The notes beneath the pieces were generated by a model, which was not told the DNA's origin, made no database searches, and worked only from the letters and a program-made list of their open reading frames with translations. Shown piece by piece: positions 46,932-55,962 of a stretch of DNA of 64,000 nucleotides. The number at the start of each line of letters is the position of its first letter. Within the stretch, counting starts at the first letter, position 1. The DNA is from Bifidobacterium sp. ESL0682. Its GTDB lineage: Bacteria; Actinomycetota; Actinomycetes; Actinomycetales; Bifidobacteriaceae. The translations under genes were made by a program, and so were the position numbers. The stretch is taken from assembly GCF_029392815.1 (NCBI RefSeq), contig NZ_CP113942.1, forward strand, positions 1,798,001-1,862,000. Direction: 5' to 3'.

Positions 46932-47187
46932 TTAACGGTCCGGAACGGCAATTATTGTCCGTTCCTTTACGGGAACGGCCTCAATGCTTTGTTACCTCGC
47001 TCCAGAATCGCAAGGTAACGCAGGACCTACGCGTAGCCCACAGGGCTACACGCTTAACGGTCCTGTTCCTGTAATTATTGACCGTTTCCTCCGGAAACGG
47101 GCTCAATGCTTTGTGGTTCCGCTCGAGAATCGCGGAACCACGCAGGACCTACGCGTAGCCCACAGGGCTACGCGCTTAACGGTCCTG
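46932..47187. repeat. Tandem repeat, 122-bp period, with covarying stems
   Basis: TTAACGGTCC occurs at 46932, 47054 and 47176, exactly 122 bp apart each time, marking two full units and the start of a third; a further trace (CTACGCC) precedes unit 1. Each unit has three stems: A (46959-46965/46972-46978 and 47082-47089/47093-47100), B (46991-47000/47010-47019 and 47113-47122/47132-47141) and C (47031-47039 and 47153-47161 with their 3' partners). In stem B five base pairs differ between units with both sides changed; stem A gains one pair symmetrically. GGTCC...GGACC closes the unit. It lies between convergent genes, and the third unit supplies the leuD stop codon. Confidence 0.85.
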
Positions 47188-47847
47188 CCCAATACTGTCA
47201 TCAACCGGGCGCGCGGAGGAAACAGGCTCTTCAGGGGCATGCTTGGCGGGCAGCGTCTTGGGCTTGAACGGGAAGCGCTGGGCGCGCATCTTTTCGTAGT
47301 CGGCGATGGCGTCCTCATGCTGCAGCGTCAAGTCGATGTCGTCGTAGCCGTTCATCAGGCGCCAACGCGTGTAATCGTTGACTTCAAAGGGCAGAGTGAC
47401 ATCGCCGCAGGTCACAGTGCGTTCCTTCAGATCAACGGTCATCTCACGACCAGGCTCCTCTTCCAGAAGCTTCCACAGCAGTTCAACGCTTTCCTGCGGC
47501 ATAATGGCGGCCAGCACGCCGTTCTTGGCGGTGTTGCCATAGAAGATGTCCGCGAAGCGCGGGCTGATGATAACGCGGAAGCCGTAGTCGCGCAGCGCCC
47601 AAACCGCGTGCTCACGCGACGAGCCGATGCCGAAATCAGGACCAGCGACCAGAATCTTGCCCTTGTTCTGGTACTCGGGCTTGTTCAGAATGAAGTCCGG
47701 GTCGCGTCGCCACGCATAAAACAGTGCGTCCTCAAAGCCAGTCTTAGTGACGCGTTTCAAAAAGACCGCCGGAATAATCTGGTCGGTGTCGACGTTCGAA
47801 CGCCGAAGCGGGACGCCAACGCCGGTGACCTGCGTAAGTTTCTCCAT
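47176..47847 (-). CDS. leuD: 3-isopropylmalate dehydratase small subunit
   Basis: The 223-residue swivel domain begins [30 protein letters not shown] and contains [23 protein letters not shown], the LeuD substrate-binding loop. Its ATG is preceded by AAGGAAG. With LeuC it isomerises 2- to 3-isopropylmalate in leucine synthesis. The last four codons and the stop (GQDR*) lie in the third partial copy of the 122-bp repeat, so repeat insertion or duplication set the C-terminus. leuC is 189 bp upstream on the same strand. Confidence 0.96.
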   Translation of the reverse strand: MEKLTQVTGVGVPLRRSNVDTDQIIPAVFLKRVTKTGFEDALFYAWRRDPDFILNKPEYQNKGKILVAGPDFGIGSSREHAVWALRDYGFRVIISPRFADIFYGNTAKNGVLAAIMPQESVELLWKLLEEEPGREMTVDLKERTVTCGDVTLPFEVNDYTRWRLMNGYDDIDLTLQHEDAIADYEKMRAQRFPFKPKTLPAKHAPEEPVSSARPVDDSIGQDR

Positions 47848-48036
47848 AATGTTTCTTCCTTATATACCTAATGTCTTCAACAGCCGAATCGAATCGGCGA
47901 AAAACCGTTCAACGTGTCTATCTGCTACTTTTACCAACTCAACAGCAATAAGTAAATGCCTTACAGCATTGAACTTGCTCACTTATCGTTTTCGCATGAC
48001 CACTTTGAGTATGTGCGTAAAAGCAACAGACGTTGA

Positions 48037-49440
48037 TTACAAGTCGACGGGGCTGGAAATCGTGCCGCGAATGGCGGTGGCGGCAGCGACCAGCGGCGAG
48101 GCCAGGTGCGTGCGCCCACCCTTGCCTTGACGGCCTTCGAAGTTACGGTTCGAGGTCGATACCGAACGTTCGCCGGGAACCAGCTTGTCCGGGTTCATTC
48201 CCAGGCACATCGAGCAACCGGCGTTGCGCCATTCCGCACCGAAGTCCTTGAAGATCTTGTCAAGCCCTTCATCCTCGGCCTGCAAACGGGCTCGGGACGA
48301 AGCCGGGACGACCAGCACGCGATGGATGGAATCAGCCTTGTGATGGCCCTTCATAACGGATGCGGCGGCGCGCAAATCCTCGATGCGGCCGTTGGTGCAG
48401 GAGCCAATGAAAACGGTATCTACCGGAATCGATTTGATTGGCGTTCCGGGCTTCAAGCCCATATATTCGAGCGCGGATTGCGTGGCCTGACGCTGCTCGG
48501 CGTCGGCGATATTGGCCGGATCCGGCACATCGTCGGTAATCGGAGCGCCCTGGCCGGGGTTGGTGCCCCAGGTGACGTAAGGCGAAAGATCAGCAGCGTT
48601 GATGGTGACTTCCTTATCGAAAGTCGCGTCATCGTCGGTTTTGAGCGTCTTCCAATAGGCCACGGCCTTGTCCCACATCTCGCCGGTCGGCGCGTAGGGA
48701 CGGCCCTTCAGGTACTCGAAGGTGGTCTCGTCAGGGGCAATCATGCCCGCGCGGGCGCCAGCCTCAATGGACATATTGCAGATGGTCATACGCGCGTCCA
48801 TGGAGAGCGAACGGATCGCAGAACCGCGATATTCGATGACGTGGCCCTGCCCGCCGCCGATGCCGATCTTGGCGATGATGGCCAAAATGATGTCCTTCGC
48901 AGTCACGCCTTTCGGCAGTTCGCCTTCAACGTTGACGGCCATGGTCTTGAACGGCTTCAGCGACAAGGTCTGCGTAGCCATGACGTGCTCGACCTCGGAG
49001 GTACCGATGCCGAACGCGAGTGCGCCGAACGCACCGTGCGTGGAGGTGTGCGAATCACCGCAGACGATGGTCATGCCTGGCTGCGTCAGGCCGAGATTCG
49101 GCGCGAAGGCGTGAACGATGCCCTGATCGGCGTCACCCAACGGATGCAGCAGCACTCCGAATTCCTTGCAGTTCTTCTCCAGCGTGCTCAGCTGCTTGGC
49201 GGAAGTCTCGTCCGGATTGGGCTTGTCGATGTCGACCGTAGGCGTGTTGTGGTCTTCGGTGGCGATCAAGAGGTCGGTGTGGCGAGGCTTACGTCCGGCC
49301 AGTCGCAGGCCTTCGAACGCTTGCGGACTGGTGACCTCGTGCATGAGCATGAGGTCGATATACAGCAGATCCGGAGCGCCCTCTTTACCTTGATACACCA
49401 GGTGATCGGCCCAGACTTTTTCAGCCAATGTGCTCGCCAT
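48037..49440 (-). CDS. leuC: 3-isopropylmalate dehydratase large subunit
   Basis: The 467-residue aconitase-family subunit starts at an ATG with AGGAGG 4 nt upstream. The 4Fe-4S ligands are seen in [13 protein letters not shown] (first Cys) and [12 protein letters not shown] (CxxC). [41 protein letters not shown] and [13 protein letters not shown] are further family landmarks. It catalyses the second step of leucine synthesis with LeuD. The divergent IclR-type regulator gene starts 169 bp away, the arrangement of ltbR/ndgR with leuCD in actinobacteria, so leucine-dependent control is expected. Confidence 0.97.
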   Translation of the reverse strand: MASTLAEKVWADHLVYQGKEGAPDLLYIDLMLMHEVTSPQAFEGLRLAGRKPRHTDLLIATEDHNTPTVDIDKPNPDETSAKQLSTLEKNCKEFGVLLHPLGDADQGIVHAFAPNLGLTQPGMTIVCGDSHTSTHGAFGALAFGIGTSEVEHVMATQTLSLKPFKTMAVNVEGELPKGVTAKDIILAIIAKIGIGGGQGHVIEYRGSAIRSLSMDARMTICNMSIEAGARAGMIAPDETTFEYLKGRPYAPTGEMWDKAVAYWKTLKTDDDATFDKEVTINAADLSPYVTWGTNPGQGAPITDDVPDPANIADAEQRQATQSALEYMGLKPGTPIKSIPVDTVFIGSCTNGRIEDLRAAASVMKGHHKADSIHRVLVVPASSRARLQAEDEGLDKIFKDFGAEWRNAGCSMCLGMNPDKLVPGERSVSTSNRNFEGRQGKGGRTHLASPLVAAATAIRGTISSPVDL

Positions 49441-49510
49441 ACGACCTCCTATCGTCGGTTTTCGGGCCGTCTCCCGTCAATACTTCGTCCACACGGATTT
49501 TTGTGGTGAT

Positions 49511-49539
49511 GTGTATTTCTGAGTATCGGCGTTTGTCAA
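49511..49539 (-). promoter_or_regulatory. leuC: Candidate leuC promoter
   Basis: On the minus strand TTGACA (49534-49539), 17 nt and ATACAC (49511-49516) lie about 70 nt before the leuC ATG. The -35 is perfect, the -10 weak. The region between the divergent genes contains no obvious long palindrome for the IclR protein. Confidence 0.5.
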
Positions 49540-49595
49540 CAATATGGACATCTTTGTTTCATATCGTGAGATAAATAAGGTGATAGACCCCACTG

Positions 49596-49610
49596 TATAA
49601 TATTCATGTA
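49596..49610 (+). promoter_or_regulatory. Perfect -10 of a probably leaderless regulator gene
   Basis: TATAAT at 49596-49601 ends 8 nt before the ATG at 49610, so transcription should begin at or within a base or two of the start codon, with no room for a ribosome-binding site. No consensus -35 is seen. Confidence 0.6.
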
Positions 49611-50434
49611 TGGACTCATCATCAAAGGATCCCCAAGCGGCGCGGGTCTCAAGCGCGCCCCAAGCAACCGGCAATACTGCCCAAACCTCAAGTCGTGCCC
49701 CTATTCACGACGAGATTCATTCCGGCGTCGGCGTCCTTGATAAGACAGTCAAGATTCTTGAGGCCCTGGAAAGTGGGCCTTCCACACTGGGCCAACTCGT
49801 TGCAGCCACAGGGCTTGCACGTCCTACCGCGCATCGCCTGGCCATTGCGCTGGAACGTCATCGTTTCGTCCTTCGCGACCAGCATGGCCGCTTTATTCTA
49901 GGTTCGAGGTTCGCCGAACTGGCCACTGCCGCCGGCGAAGACCGCTTGCTGACAGCCGCCGGGCCAATCCTTCAAACGCTTTTGGACCGCACCGGAGAAT
50001 CCGCACAGATTTACCGCCGCCAAGGTGACCAACGTGTCTGCATCGCTGCCGTTGAGCGGGCCAGCGGGCTGCATGATTCCATTCCCGTCGGCGCCATGCT
50101 TTCGATGCAGGCCGGCAGTGCCGCACAGATTCTCGTCGCTTGGGAGGATTCCGAGCGACTTCACCAGGGCCTGCGCCACGCCAAGTTCACGACTTCCACG
50201 TTGGCAACCGTCCGTCGACGCGGATGGGCCGATTCAGTGAACGAACGCGAGGAAGGCGTCTGCTCAGTCTCTGCACCAATCCGCAACTCCTCCGGCCAAG
50301 TCATCGCTGCCATTTCCATCTCCGGCCCTTCCGGCCGTATGGGCCCCTCACCCGGCCGTCGTTACGCCCCGTACGTCATGGCCGGCGGTAAGTATCTGTC
50401 CGATGCCCTGATGAAGGCCAGCGCCGGCAGATAA
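49610..50434 (+). CDS. IclR-family regulator, LtbR/NdgR type
   Basis: This 274-residue protein has an unstructured Ser/Ala-rich first 40 residues, then the winged helix-turn-helix VLDKTVKILEALESGPSTL, QLVAATGLARPTAHRLAIALERHRF. The C-terminal effector domain has IYRRQGDQRVCIAAVERASGL, GAMLSMQAGSAAQILVAW and EREEGVCSVSAPIRNSSGQVIAAISISGP. The divergent position to leuCD matches LtbR of Corynebacterium and NdgR of Streptomyces, regulators of leucine and related pathways. The mRNA is probably leaderless (TATAAT immediately upstream). A strong terminator follows at 50446. Confidence 0.92.
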   Translation: MDSSSKDPQAARVSSAPQATGNTAQTSSRAPIHDEIHSGVGVLDKTVKILEALESGPSTLGQLVAATGLARPTAHRLAIALERHRFVLRDQHGRFILGSRFAELATAAGEDRLLTAAGPILQTLLDRTGESAQIYRRQGDQRVCIAAVERASGLHDSIPVGAMLSMQAGSAAQILVAWEDSERLHQGLRHAKFTTSTLATVRRRGWADSVNEREEGVCSVSAPIRNSSGQVIAAISISGPSGRMGPSPGRRYAPYVMAGGKYLSDALMKASAGR

Positions 50435-50445
50435 GCACTGTCTAA

Positions 50446-50500
50446 TAACAGGCGGCGGGCCGCTCCCGATTACTCTGGGAGTGGCCCGCCGTCTGTTTAT
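50446..50500 (+). terminator. Strong terminator after the IclR gene
   Basis: CGGCGGGCCGCTCCC (50453-50467) and GGGAGTGGCCCGCCG (50477-50491) form a 15-bp stem with one G-U pair, preceded by ACAG, then TCTGTTTATAT. It is shared by the convergent surface-protein gene. Confidence 0.92.
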
Positions 50501-50513
50501 ATCAACTCAAATA

Positions 50514-53467
50514 TCACTGCATATCATATTCCGAAACAGTATCGTCCTGATCGTCACGACGCGTGCTGCGATAGTACATAATTCCCAACACAACGGTGGC
50601 AACAGCGAGAATCAAGTCAACCAAAATCCACCAATCGAAGTGGGACTTCGGCGCTACGTACTGCTGAGGAGACGACAATACCGAGCACATCGGCAGATCC
50701 GACGAGGAAGCAGGTTCAACCCATTTACTCATGGTGGCGTAATGACCATTGTCCATCTTGCAGATGCGTTTTCCGGATTCCTTCTTCGGAGTCTTGATAG
50801 TGTCACCATCACTAGTGGAATCATTCTGCGGAGCACCTTGCGTGCTGTTCTGTGCACCGATCACGGGAGCGGGAAGAATCTTCGGACGCTGCACCACGAC
50901 ACGGTTCACCGTCGCAGGCTGAGCCGGCAGGCTGGGCGCAGAAACGTAATAGTAATGATTGACGGTCTGCGTAGGTTGCGACGTCGGAGCGGGCACGGCA
51001 GGTTGCGCAGGCGTGGCGGGTTGAGCCGATGCCACAGGCTGCGGCTGCGTGCTGCTCTGATGGTGCTGGACGGTTTGGTGTTCCTGGCCGTTTTCATGGC
51101 TCTGGTTATGGTGCTGGTCCTGACCATTCTCATGGTTCACGTTACCGTGCTGATTCTGACCATTTCCATGGTTCTGGTCACCATGCTGATTCTGACTATT
51201 CTCATGGCTGTGGTCTGCCTGATGGCCCTGACCACTGTTATTGCTTGCAGACTGGTGATCGTGGACGTGCTCGATAACCACTTTCTGCGGTTTCTCCAGT
51301 CCGGAGAGTGCAGCGAGCAAGGTGTTTTGAGCAACGTTGACGTCTTTTTGAGTGGCGTCGTCATTGCCGAGCACGTCCTGAGCGGCGGACAACGCCGGAG
51401 ACAAGGCGTTCCAGGACTCAGCAGTGTAATCGGCCTGATGCACAGCGGCAGCCTTGTTGACCAGCACGGTAAGTCCGCTCATATCGGCCTTGCGCTCAAG
51501 CCCGTTGATGGCACGCTTCAACGCCTTGACGGCAGAGTTCACATCGCTGCCCGTCGCATCAACATTGGCGTTCACAGCATCGGCCTGCTTGACCGCTTCA
51601 GAAAGTTGCGACCACGTCGAGGGACGGTAATCGTCTTGGTGCTTGGCGTTAGCCATGTCCAACAGTGTGGTCAGAGCCAGCTTGTTCGGCATCAGTTCCA
51701 GTCCGTTGCGCGCTGAGGTCAAATCCTTCAAGGCATTGTCGATCGCGGTCTGGCTTGCGCTGGCATCGTCGAGCGCCTTGTTCGCTGCAGTCAATGCTTC
51801 GTCGAAGGGGGACCATGTCGAAGACACGTAATCCTTCTGCACCAAGTTCGAGTCGTTGACGACCTCGTCGTTCAATGCGCTGCCATCTCGCACCCGAGTC
51901 CACTGCGAAGCGACGGTCGTGCTCTCGTTCTCAGGAATCATCTGGGCACCAACGGCGTAAGAAGCGTTGGAAGAGGTGTCCTTCCAACCCGCATACGCAT
52001 AGTCATAGGAGGCGCGGTCACCGTTGGCGTAACGAAGCCTTGTGGGACCAGCAGGCAAGGTCACCGGAACGAAACGCTCAACCTTGACGGGAGCACCACT
52101 CGTCTGCGGCACGCTTGCCGAATAGCCATGGCTGCGCAAGGTGACATCGTTGCCGTCAACCTTGTGATTCTTGTCAGGAACCGAAACGGTGGCGGTGACG
52201 TCACGATAGCGTTCCCATACGAAGGTCTCGGACTGATTACGCGGGTTCTGGTTGATGGCGTCCTGCAGATTCGGGGCGTCATATTCGGTGATTGAACCAT
52301 TATTGGCAATCGGCGAGTCGACCACCAGAGCCCACTTGCCCGTGTAGCCGTTTTGCTCACGGCCGCCGTTCGCCTGTTGAAGGCCATTGATCTGCGTGCG
52401 ATACGTTAAAGGCGAGCCGGGCGCAGCCGTCGAGCCGACCGTAAATTCCCGGAGCGTCGACGGCAGGCTGACACCAAGGCCGCCCTGCACATTGACCGTC
52501 TTCCATTTGGTCAGGTCAAGCGAAGTCAAAGCAGTTTTGGTGAAAATGCCGCTCATGCTCATCACCTGGCTGACATCAAAGTTCTCAATGCCTTTGATGG
52601 TATTCAGCAGGGACGAACCGGTGAACATGGAGCTCATATCGGTGACATGCGAAGTGTCGAAGCCGGAAAGATCCAAAGAACTCACGGCTACGGTGTCGAA
52701 CGCGTAGGCCAAATCGGTCAGTTTCGGGGTCTTGAAATTCTGCAGGCCTCGGATGGACTCCAGATGAGTGTTAACCAGGAACATGGAACGCATAGTCGTG
52801 ACGTTCCTAGTATCAAAACTCGAAAGGTCCAAGGAACTGTAATGGCCGCTGTAGAACATTGCGGACATGTCAGTGACCTTCGAGGTATTAAAATCGGTCA
52901 GACCATCAATGGTGGATAGTCCTTTAGTACCCGCCGCACTCTGGTTGTCGGCGAACATATAGCCCATATCCGTCACGTTCGAGGTATCAAAACCAGAAAC
53001 ATCCAAGGAGCGTAATGCCCAATCGGACGAGAACATGGCGTGCATCTTGGTCACTGCGGAAGTGTCGACGAAACCGTTGGACGCGAAGCTTTTGAACCCA
53101 CCGTTATTTTTGTAGCCTTGAAATAGCCGGCGCTGACATTGTTCAGCTTCGTCTTGTTCGGGCCCTGAAACACAATATGGTCGATATTAGAATCGACGTG
53201 GCCGCCCGAAATGACATTGGCATCATTAGGCATGGCATCATTACCAGAGGCATCGGCCGCGATGGTCAATGTGCATTCGCCGGATTTGTCTACTGTCTTC
53301 ATCCAACCGGCATGCCCGCCTTGCGCCGGCGCCGAACCAAGGCATCCACTGCGAGTAAGCACGCCTGCGGGCTTGGCAACCATGCTTGTCTCGCTCGCAG
53401 AAGCGGTAACTGGGGCCGCTATCATAGCAGCTGCGACCAGCACACCAACAACTATGTTTTTCTTCAT
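50514..53467 (-). pseudogene. BspA-like LRR surface protein with FIVAR domains and His-rich segment, frame broken once
   Basis: The start is the ATG at 53467 (AAGGA upstream). MKKNIVVGVLVAAAMIAAPVTASASE is a signal peptide, cut here after 20 letters only in spirit: KKNIVVGVLVAAAMIAAPV then ASA|S. Adding one T in the AAA run at 53121-53123 joins this to ...GYKNNGGFKSFASNGF and about seven BspA-type (DUF285) repeats such as SLDLSSFDTRNVTTMRSMF. A Rib/jelly-like middle part, three FIVAR helical repeats (YRPSTWSQLSEAVKQADAV), a His/Gln/Asn-rich stretch of about 75 residues, a Pro/Ala linker, a membrane helix (WWILVDLILAVATVVLGIMYY) and a charged tail follow. There is no LPxTG. It is probably a membrane-anchored adhesin. 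Confidence 0.85.
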
Positions 53468-53868
53468 CTCACTTTTCCTTACCAACATCCTGATTCAAAC
53501 CACAGAAACACAGCAAAACGCAGCTACAAACCCATGAAGCTACTTCGCTTGCGAATGACACTTTAATGCCGGCGTTAACCGTTATTCCTTGACCACATCA
53601 AAAAGAAACATCAAACGATAATTAGAACTATGTTTTATTAGATATATCACTATGATTTAGTTAACTATTGTCAAAAAGAGTTGAAAAATATATAAAATTA
53701 CGCGAGAAAATGCAATTTTTCGAAATTTTTTAAAATTCTGCTCTCAGCAATATATATCGTTTGACATAGGGTTTCCAATCGGATAGTTTGTAACAAACAT
53801 GAAACGATTGACGTATTGGAAATCACAGGAACTCGACCCTAATCATCAGCGGACCTAGCATGCAACAG
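53468..53868. other. AT-rich intergenic region
   Basis: About 400 bp, strikingly A/T-rich between 53580 and 53770 (runs such as AAAAATATATAAAATTA and GAAATTTTTTAAAATT). It must hold the promoter of the surface-protein gene on the minus strand; TTGACATAGG at about 53761 is a plus-strand -35-like match without a matched gene. There is no coding frame. The composition contrasts with the GC-rich flanks and hints at acquired DNA. Confidence 0.4.
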
Positions 53869-53913
53869 CGAAAAACACAATAGCTGGCACCGACCATCAC
53901 CTGGCACCAGCTA
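53869..53913 (-). terminator. Terminator of the metallophosphoesterase gene
   Basis: TAGCTGG (53881-53887) and CCAGCTA (53907-53913) form the outer stem, with inner GC-rich pairing. On the minus strand TTGTGTTTTTCGC follows. It lies 28 nt after the stop codon at 53941. Confidence 0.6.
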
Positions 53914-53940
53914 CTTATCGAAAATAAGTCCCCTCAGCCG

Positions 53941-55281
53941 CTACTTCTTCAAATGCATCTTGCGTAGAATCTGAGCCAGAAGGCGGGGACGGCGCAGAAG
54001 ATTCGTGCCCTCTTTTGCGGCATCAGGAGTGCCATTGAGCGCGTATGTATAAGGCTTGTTGGAGCTTGACTTGCCCACCAGATCACCGAACTCGAGCAGC
54101 TGGGTGCGCGGTTGATAGGGGTGACGGATATCGAATTCAATCAGGCGCGCGGCGCGCTGGGCCGGAGCGGGACCGTAGGAACCGAACCCGCAGGTCGGCG
54201 TGGCGGCAAGCATCAGACCATCAGTGGTGCCAACGAAACGGTTGCGGTGGTCGTGGCCGGCGAGCAATGCGAAATAGCCGTCGGTCGACTTTAAAATATC
54301 GAATTCACCGGTATCGGTGTCGGGGCAACTGACGCCCTCCCCCAGAAAACTGCCCGGCAACGTCTTGCTCTCATCAATCACGTAATTGTGGCCGGCGAAC
54401 GTGCGATAGCCTTCGACTGCATGTGCAGCAGTGGCGGGCACTTCCTTGAGCAAGTCGTAGTACTGCGGCACCGGAATATGCTGGAATACCATCGATTTGG
54501 CGCCGATCAAATCCGGCACGGCCTTCAGAAAGTCGAGCGCACGCGGGCTGGGAGCCCCGTATCCGCCGAGCTTGCCATAATCGCCGGAATTGAACAGCAC
54601 CAGGCCAAACACATTATCGCCTTTGTGGTCTTCGCTGACCGGCAACGCGAATGTGCCCGGTTCACAAGGATAGATGTATTGGTCCGGCAGACCGCTGCCG
54701 GGCTGCTTACGCGGGCGATCGGAACGTTTAATGGTGGGTTCCGGGTTCAGGCAACCCGGGAATTCGCGGTAGATCTCATCAAGCTCGACGTTGGAAAGCC
54801 CACACTGAAAATCATGGTTGCCATAGGTGACGGCCCACGGAATCTTGCGCTCGATCAGCGGCGAGACGAACTGCGAAATCTCCTGCCGTACCAGTTCACG
54901 AGTGTGCTCAAGCTCGGTATCGCGCTGGTTCGTGGCCGCCGTGCCCATCGACCACTTCTGCGGCGTCCATGTGCGCTTACGGAAGGTCTTGGCGTAGGCC
55001 TTGTCGTACCCGGCAATCTGATTACCCGGGAAAATCACGATATCCGGACGCGAGCTGTCGACCGCAGCCTCGATAAGCCTGATGGTGTCGGCATTGACTT
55101 TCGGACCGTCCTGAATATCGGCCAAGACCAGAACGCGGAACTTGCCGGAATCGTGGAACTGCAAACGACCAAGACGGGCCGAGACGGACACCGGACGGGT
55201 GTCGCCCGGATGGACCGGTTGGATGCGCGGCTTGGACTCAAAATCCGTGGAATCCTTGGCCACATGCGTAAGTTCAGTCAT
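53941..55281 (-). CDS. Calcineurin-like metallophosphoesterase with altered metal motifs
   Basis: This 446-residue protein has the metallophosphoesterase plan: VLVLADIQDG (motif I), DIVIFPGNQIAG (motif II), WAVTYGNHDFQ (motif III, GNHD intact) and LLAGHDHRNRFVG (motif V, GHxH intact). Motif I, usually DxH, reads DIQ, and motif II, usually GD, reads GN, so two metal ligands are changed. Related Dcr2/PAP29-type proteins act on phosphoproteins or nucleotides; catalysis here is uncertain. No signal peptide is evident. The ATG at 55281 has AAGGAAAAGG upstream. It follows the tRNA genes on the same strand. Confidence 0.85.
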   Translation of the reverse strand: MTELTHVAKDSTDFESKPRIQPVHPGDTRPVSVSARLGRLQFHDSGKFRVLVLADIQDGPKVNADTIRLIEAAVDSSRPDIVIFPGNQIAGYDKAYAKTFRKRTWTPQKWSMGTAATNQRDTELEHTRELVRQEISQFVSPLIERKIPWAVTYGNHDFQCGLSNVELDEIYREFPGCLNPEPTIKRSDRPRKQPGSGLPDQYIYPCEPGTFALPVSEDHKGDNVFGLVLFNSGDYGKLGGYGAPSPRALDFLKAVPDLIGAKSMVFQHIPVPQYYDLLKEVPATAAHAVEGYRTFAGHNYVIDESKTLPGSFLGEGVSCPDTDTGEFDILKSTDGYFALLAGHDHRNRFVGTTDGLMLAATPTCGFGSYGPAPAQRAARLIEFDIRHPYQPRTQLLEFGDLVGKSSSNKPYTYALNGTPDAAKEGTNLLRRPRLLAQILRKMHLKK

Positions 55282-55410
55282 CGCTCAACCTTTTCCTTAG
55301 CGCTAGCACCTGTTACCTTTCATCACCATACATCAGCACGGCGGCCTCGTCACCTTTCAGCAACGCGTCTCGTGCAGCGACATCGCGTTGCATCACGACC
55401 GAATCAAGCA

Positions 55411-55446
55411 ACAAAAAAGCCCCGCAACCGAAGCTGCGAGGCTTTC
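55411..55446 (-). terminator. Terminator of the tRNA-Glu/tRNA-Gln unit
   Basis: On the minus strand AAGCC-T-CGCA and TGCG-G-GGCTT form a stem around an 8-nt loop and end in TTTTTTGTTG. It lies 14-47 nt after the tRNA-Gln 3' end. Confidence 0.8.
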
Positions 55447-55457
55447 TGCATCTTTGC

Positions 55458-55528
55458 TGGGGTACCTGGACTCGAACCAAGAACAACTGAACCAGAATCA
55501 GCCGTGTTGCCAATTACACCATACCCCA
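55458..55528 (-). tRNA. tRNA-Gln (anticodon CTG)
   Basis: The 71-nt cloverleaf has a perfect 7-bp acceptor stem TGGGGTA/TACCCCA, a D-arm GTGT...ACAC, an anticodon loop TTCTGGT (anticodon CTG, reads CAG) and a T-arm CTTGG-TTCGAGT-CCAGG. CCA is not encoded. It is 42 bp downstream of tRNA-Glu on the same strand, sharing a terminator. Confidence 0.95.
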
Positions 55529-55570
55529 ATTGGCTTGGTGCTGTAGCCGATTAGCAACTATAGCACTTCG

Positions 55571-55643
55571 TACCTCCAATCGGATTTGAACCGATGTTGG
55601 CGCCGTGAGAGGGCGTAGTCCTAGACCGCTAGACGATGGAGGC
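55571..55643 (-). tRNA. tRNA-Glu (anticodon CTC)
   Basis: The 73-nt cloverleaf has an acceptor stem GCCTCCA/TGGAGGT with a G-U first pair, a D-arm GTCT...AGGAC, a loop CTCTCAC giving anticodon CTC (reads GAG), and a T-arm ATCGG-TTCAAAT-CCGAT. The anticodon stem has one A-C mismatch at its outer pair. gltX, encoding the charging enzyme, lies 3 kb away. Confidence 0.95.
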
Positions 55644-55962
55644 CAACTTATATGCTGCCCTTCCCAAGGCAACAAACCAGTAGTCTATAGGAAAGCACGA
55701 ACGAACGCAACCCGGCGTGTTGCTCTCAGCGTATTAGCCGGCCAACGACAGACAAAAACAGCACCCCGCTTCAAGAGCTTCGAGACATACACGAAGATGG
55801 CCATGAGTCTCACTCTTACCCTCAATACGGCAAGTCCAGACTCACTCCGTATCCTCAGAATTTAGTAAAAAGTTCGACGGCATGTGTATATTTGTATTGT
55901 TATTAATTTTTACTACTGCGTAATTGGGTACGTAGCAGTAGATTCAAAAGAGGTTTGGTACC
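55644..55962. other. Upstream region of the LPxTG surface-protein gene
   Basis: About 320 bp between tRNA-Glu and the surface-protein start. There is no gene or attachment-site repeat of the tRNA 3' end that I can find. The right part is A/T-rich (55880-55930) and should hold the promoter; AGAGG at 55950 is the ribosome-binding site of the next gene. Confidence 0.3.

Noticed and set aside
46932-47187. Possible CRISPR array
   Set aside because: Units are 122 bp with no unique spacers and differ by compensatory changes; only two full copies and no cas genes.
48106-49509. A 467-residue plus-strand open frame opposite leuC
   Set aside because: Mirror of the leuC frame; composition typical of antisense frames in high-GC genes.
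55571-55962. tRNA-Glu as an integration site for an island
   Set aside because: No repeat of the tRNA 3' end and no integrase gene are seen within the window.
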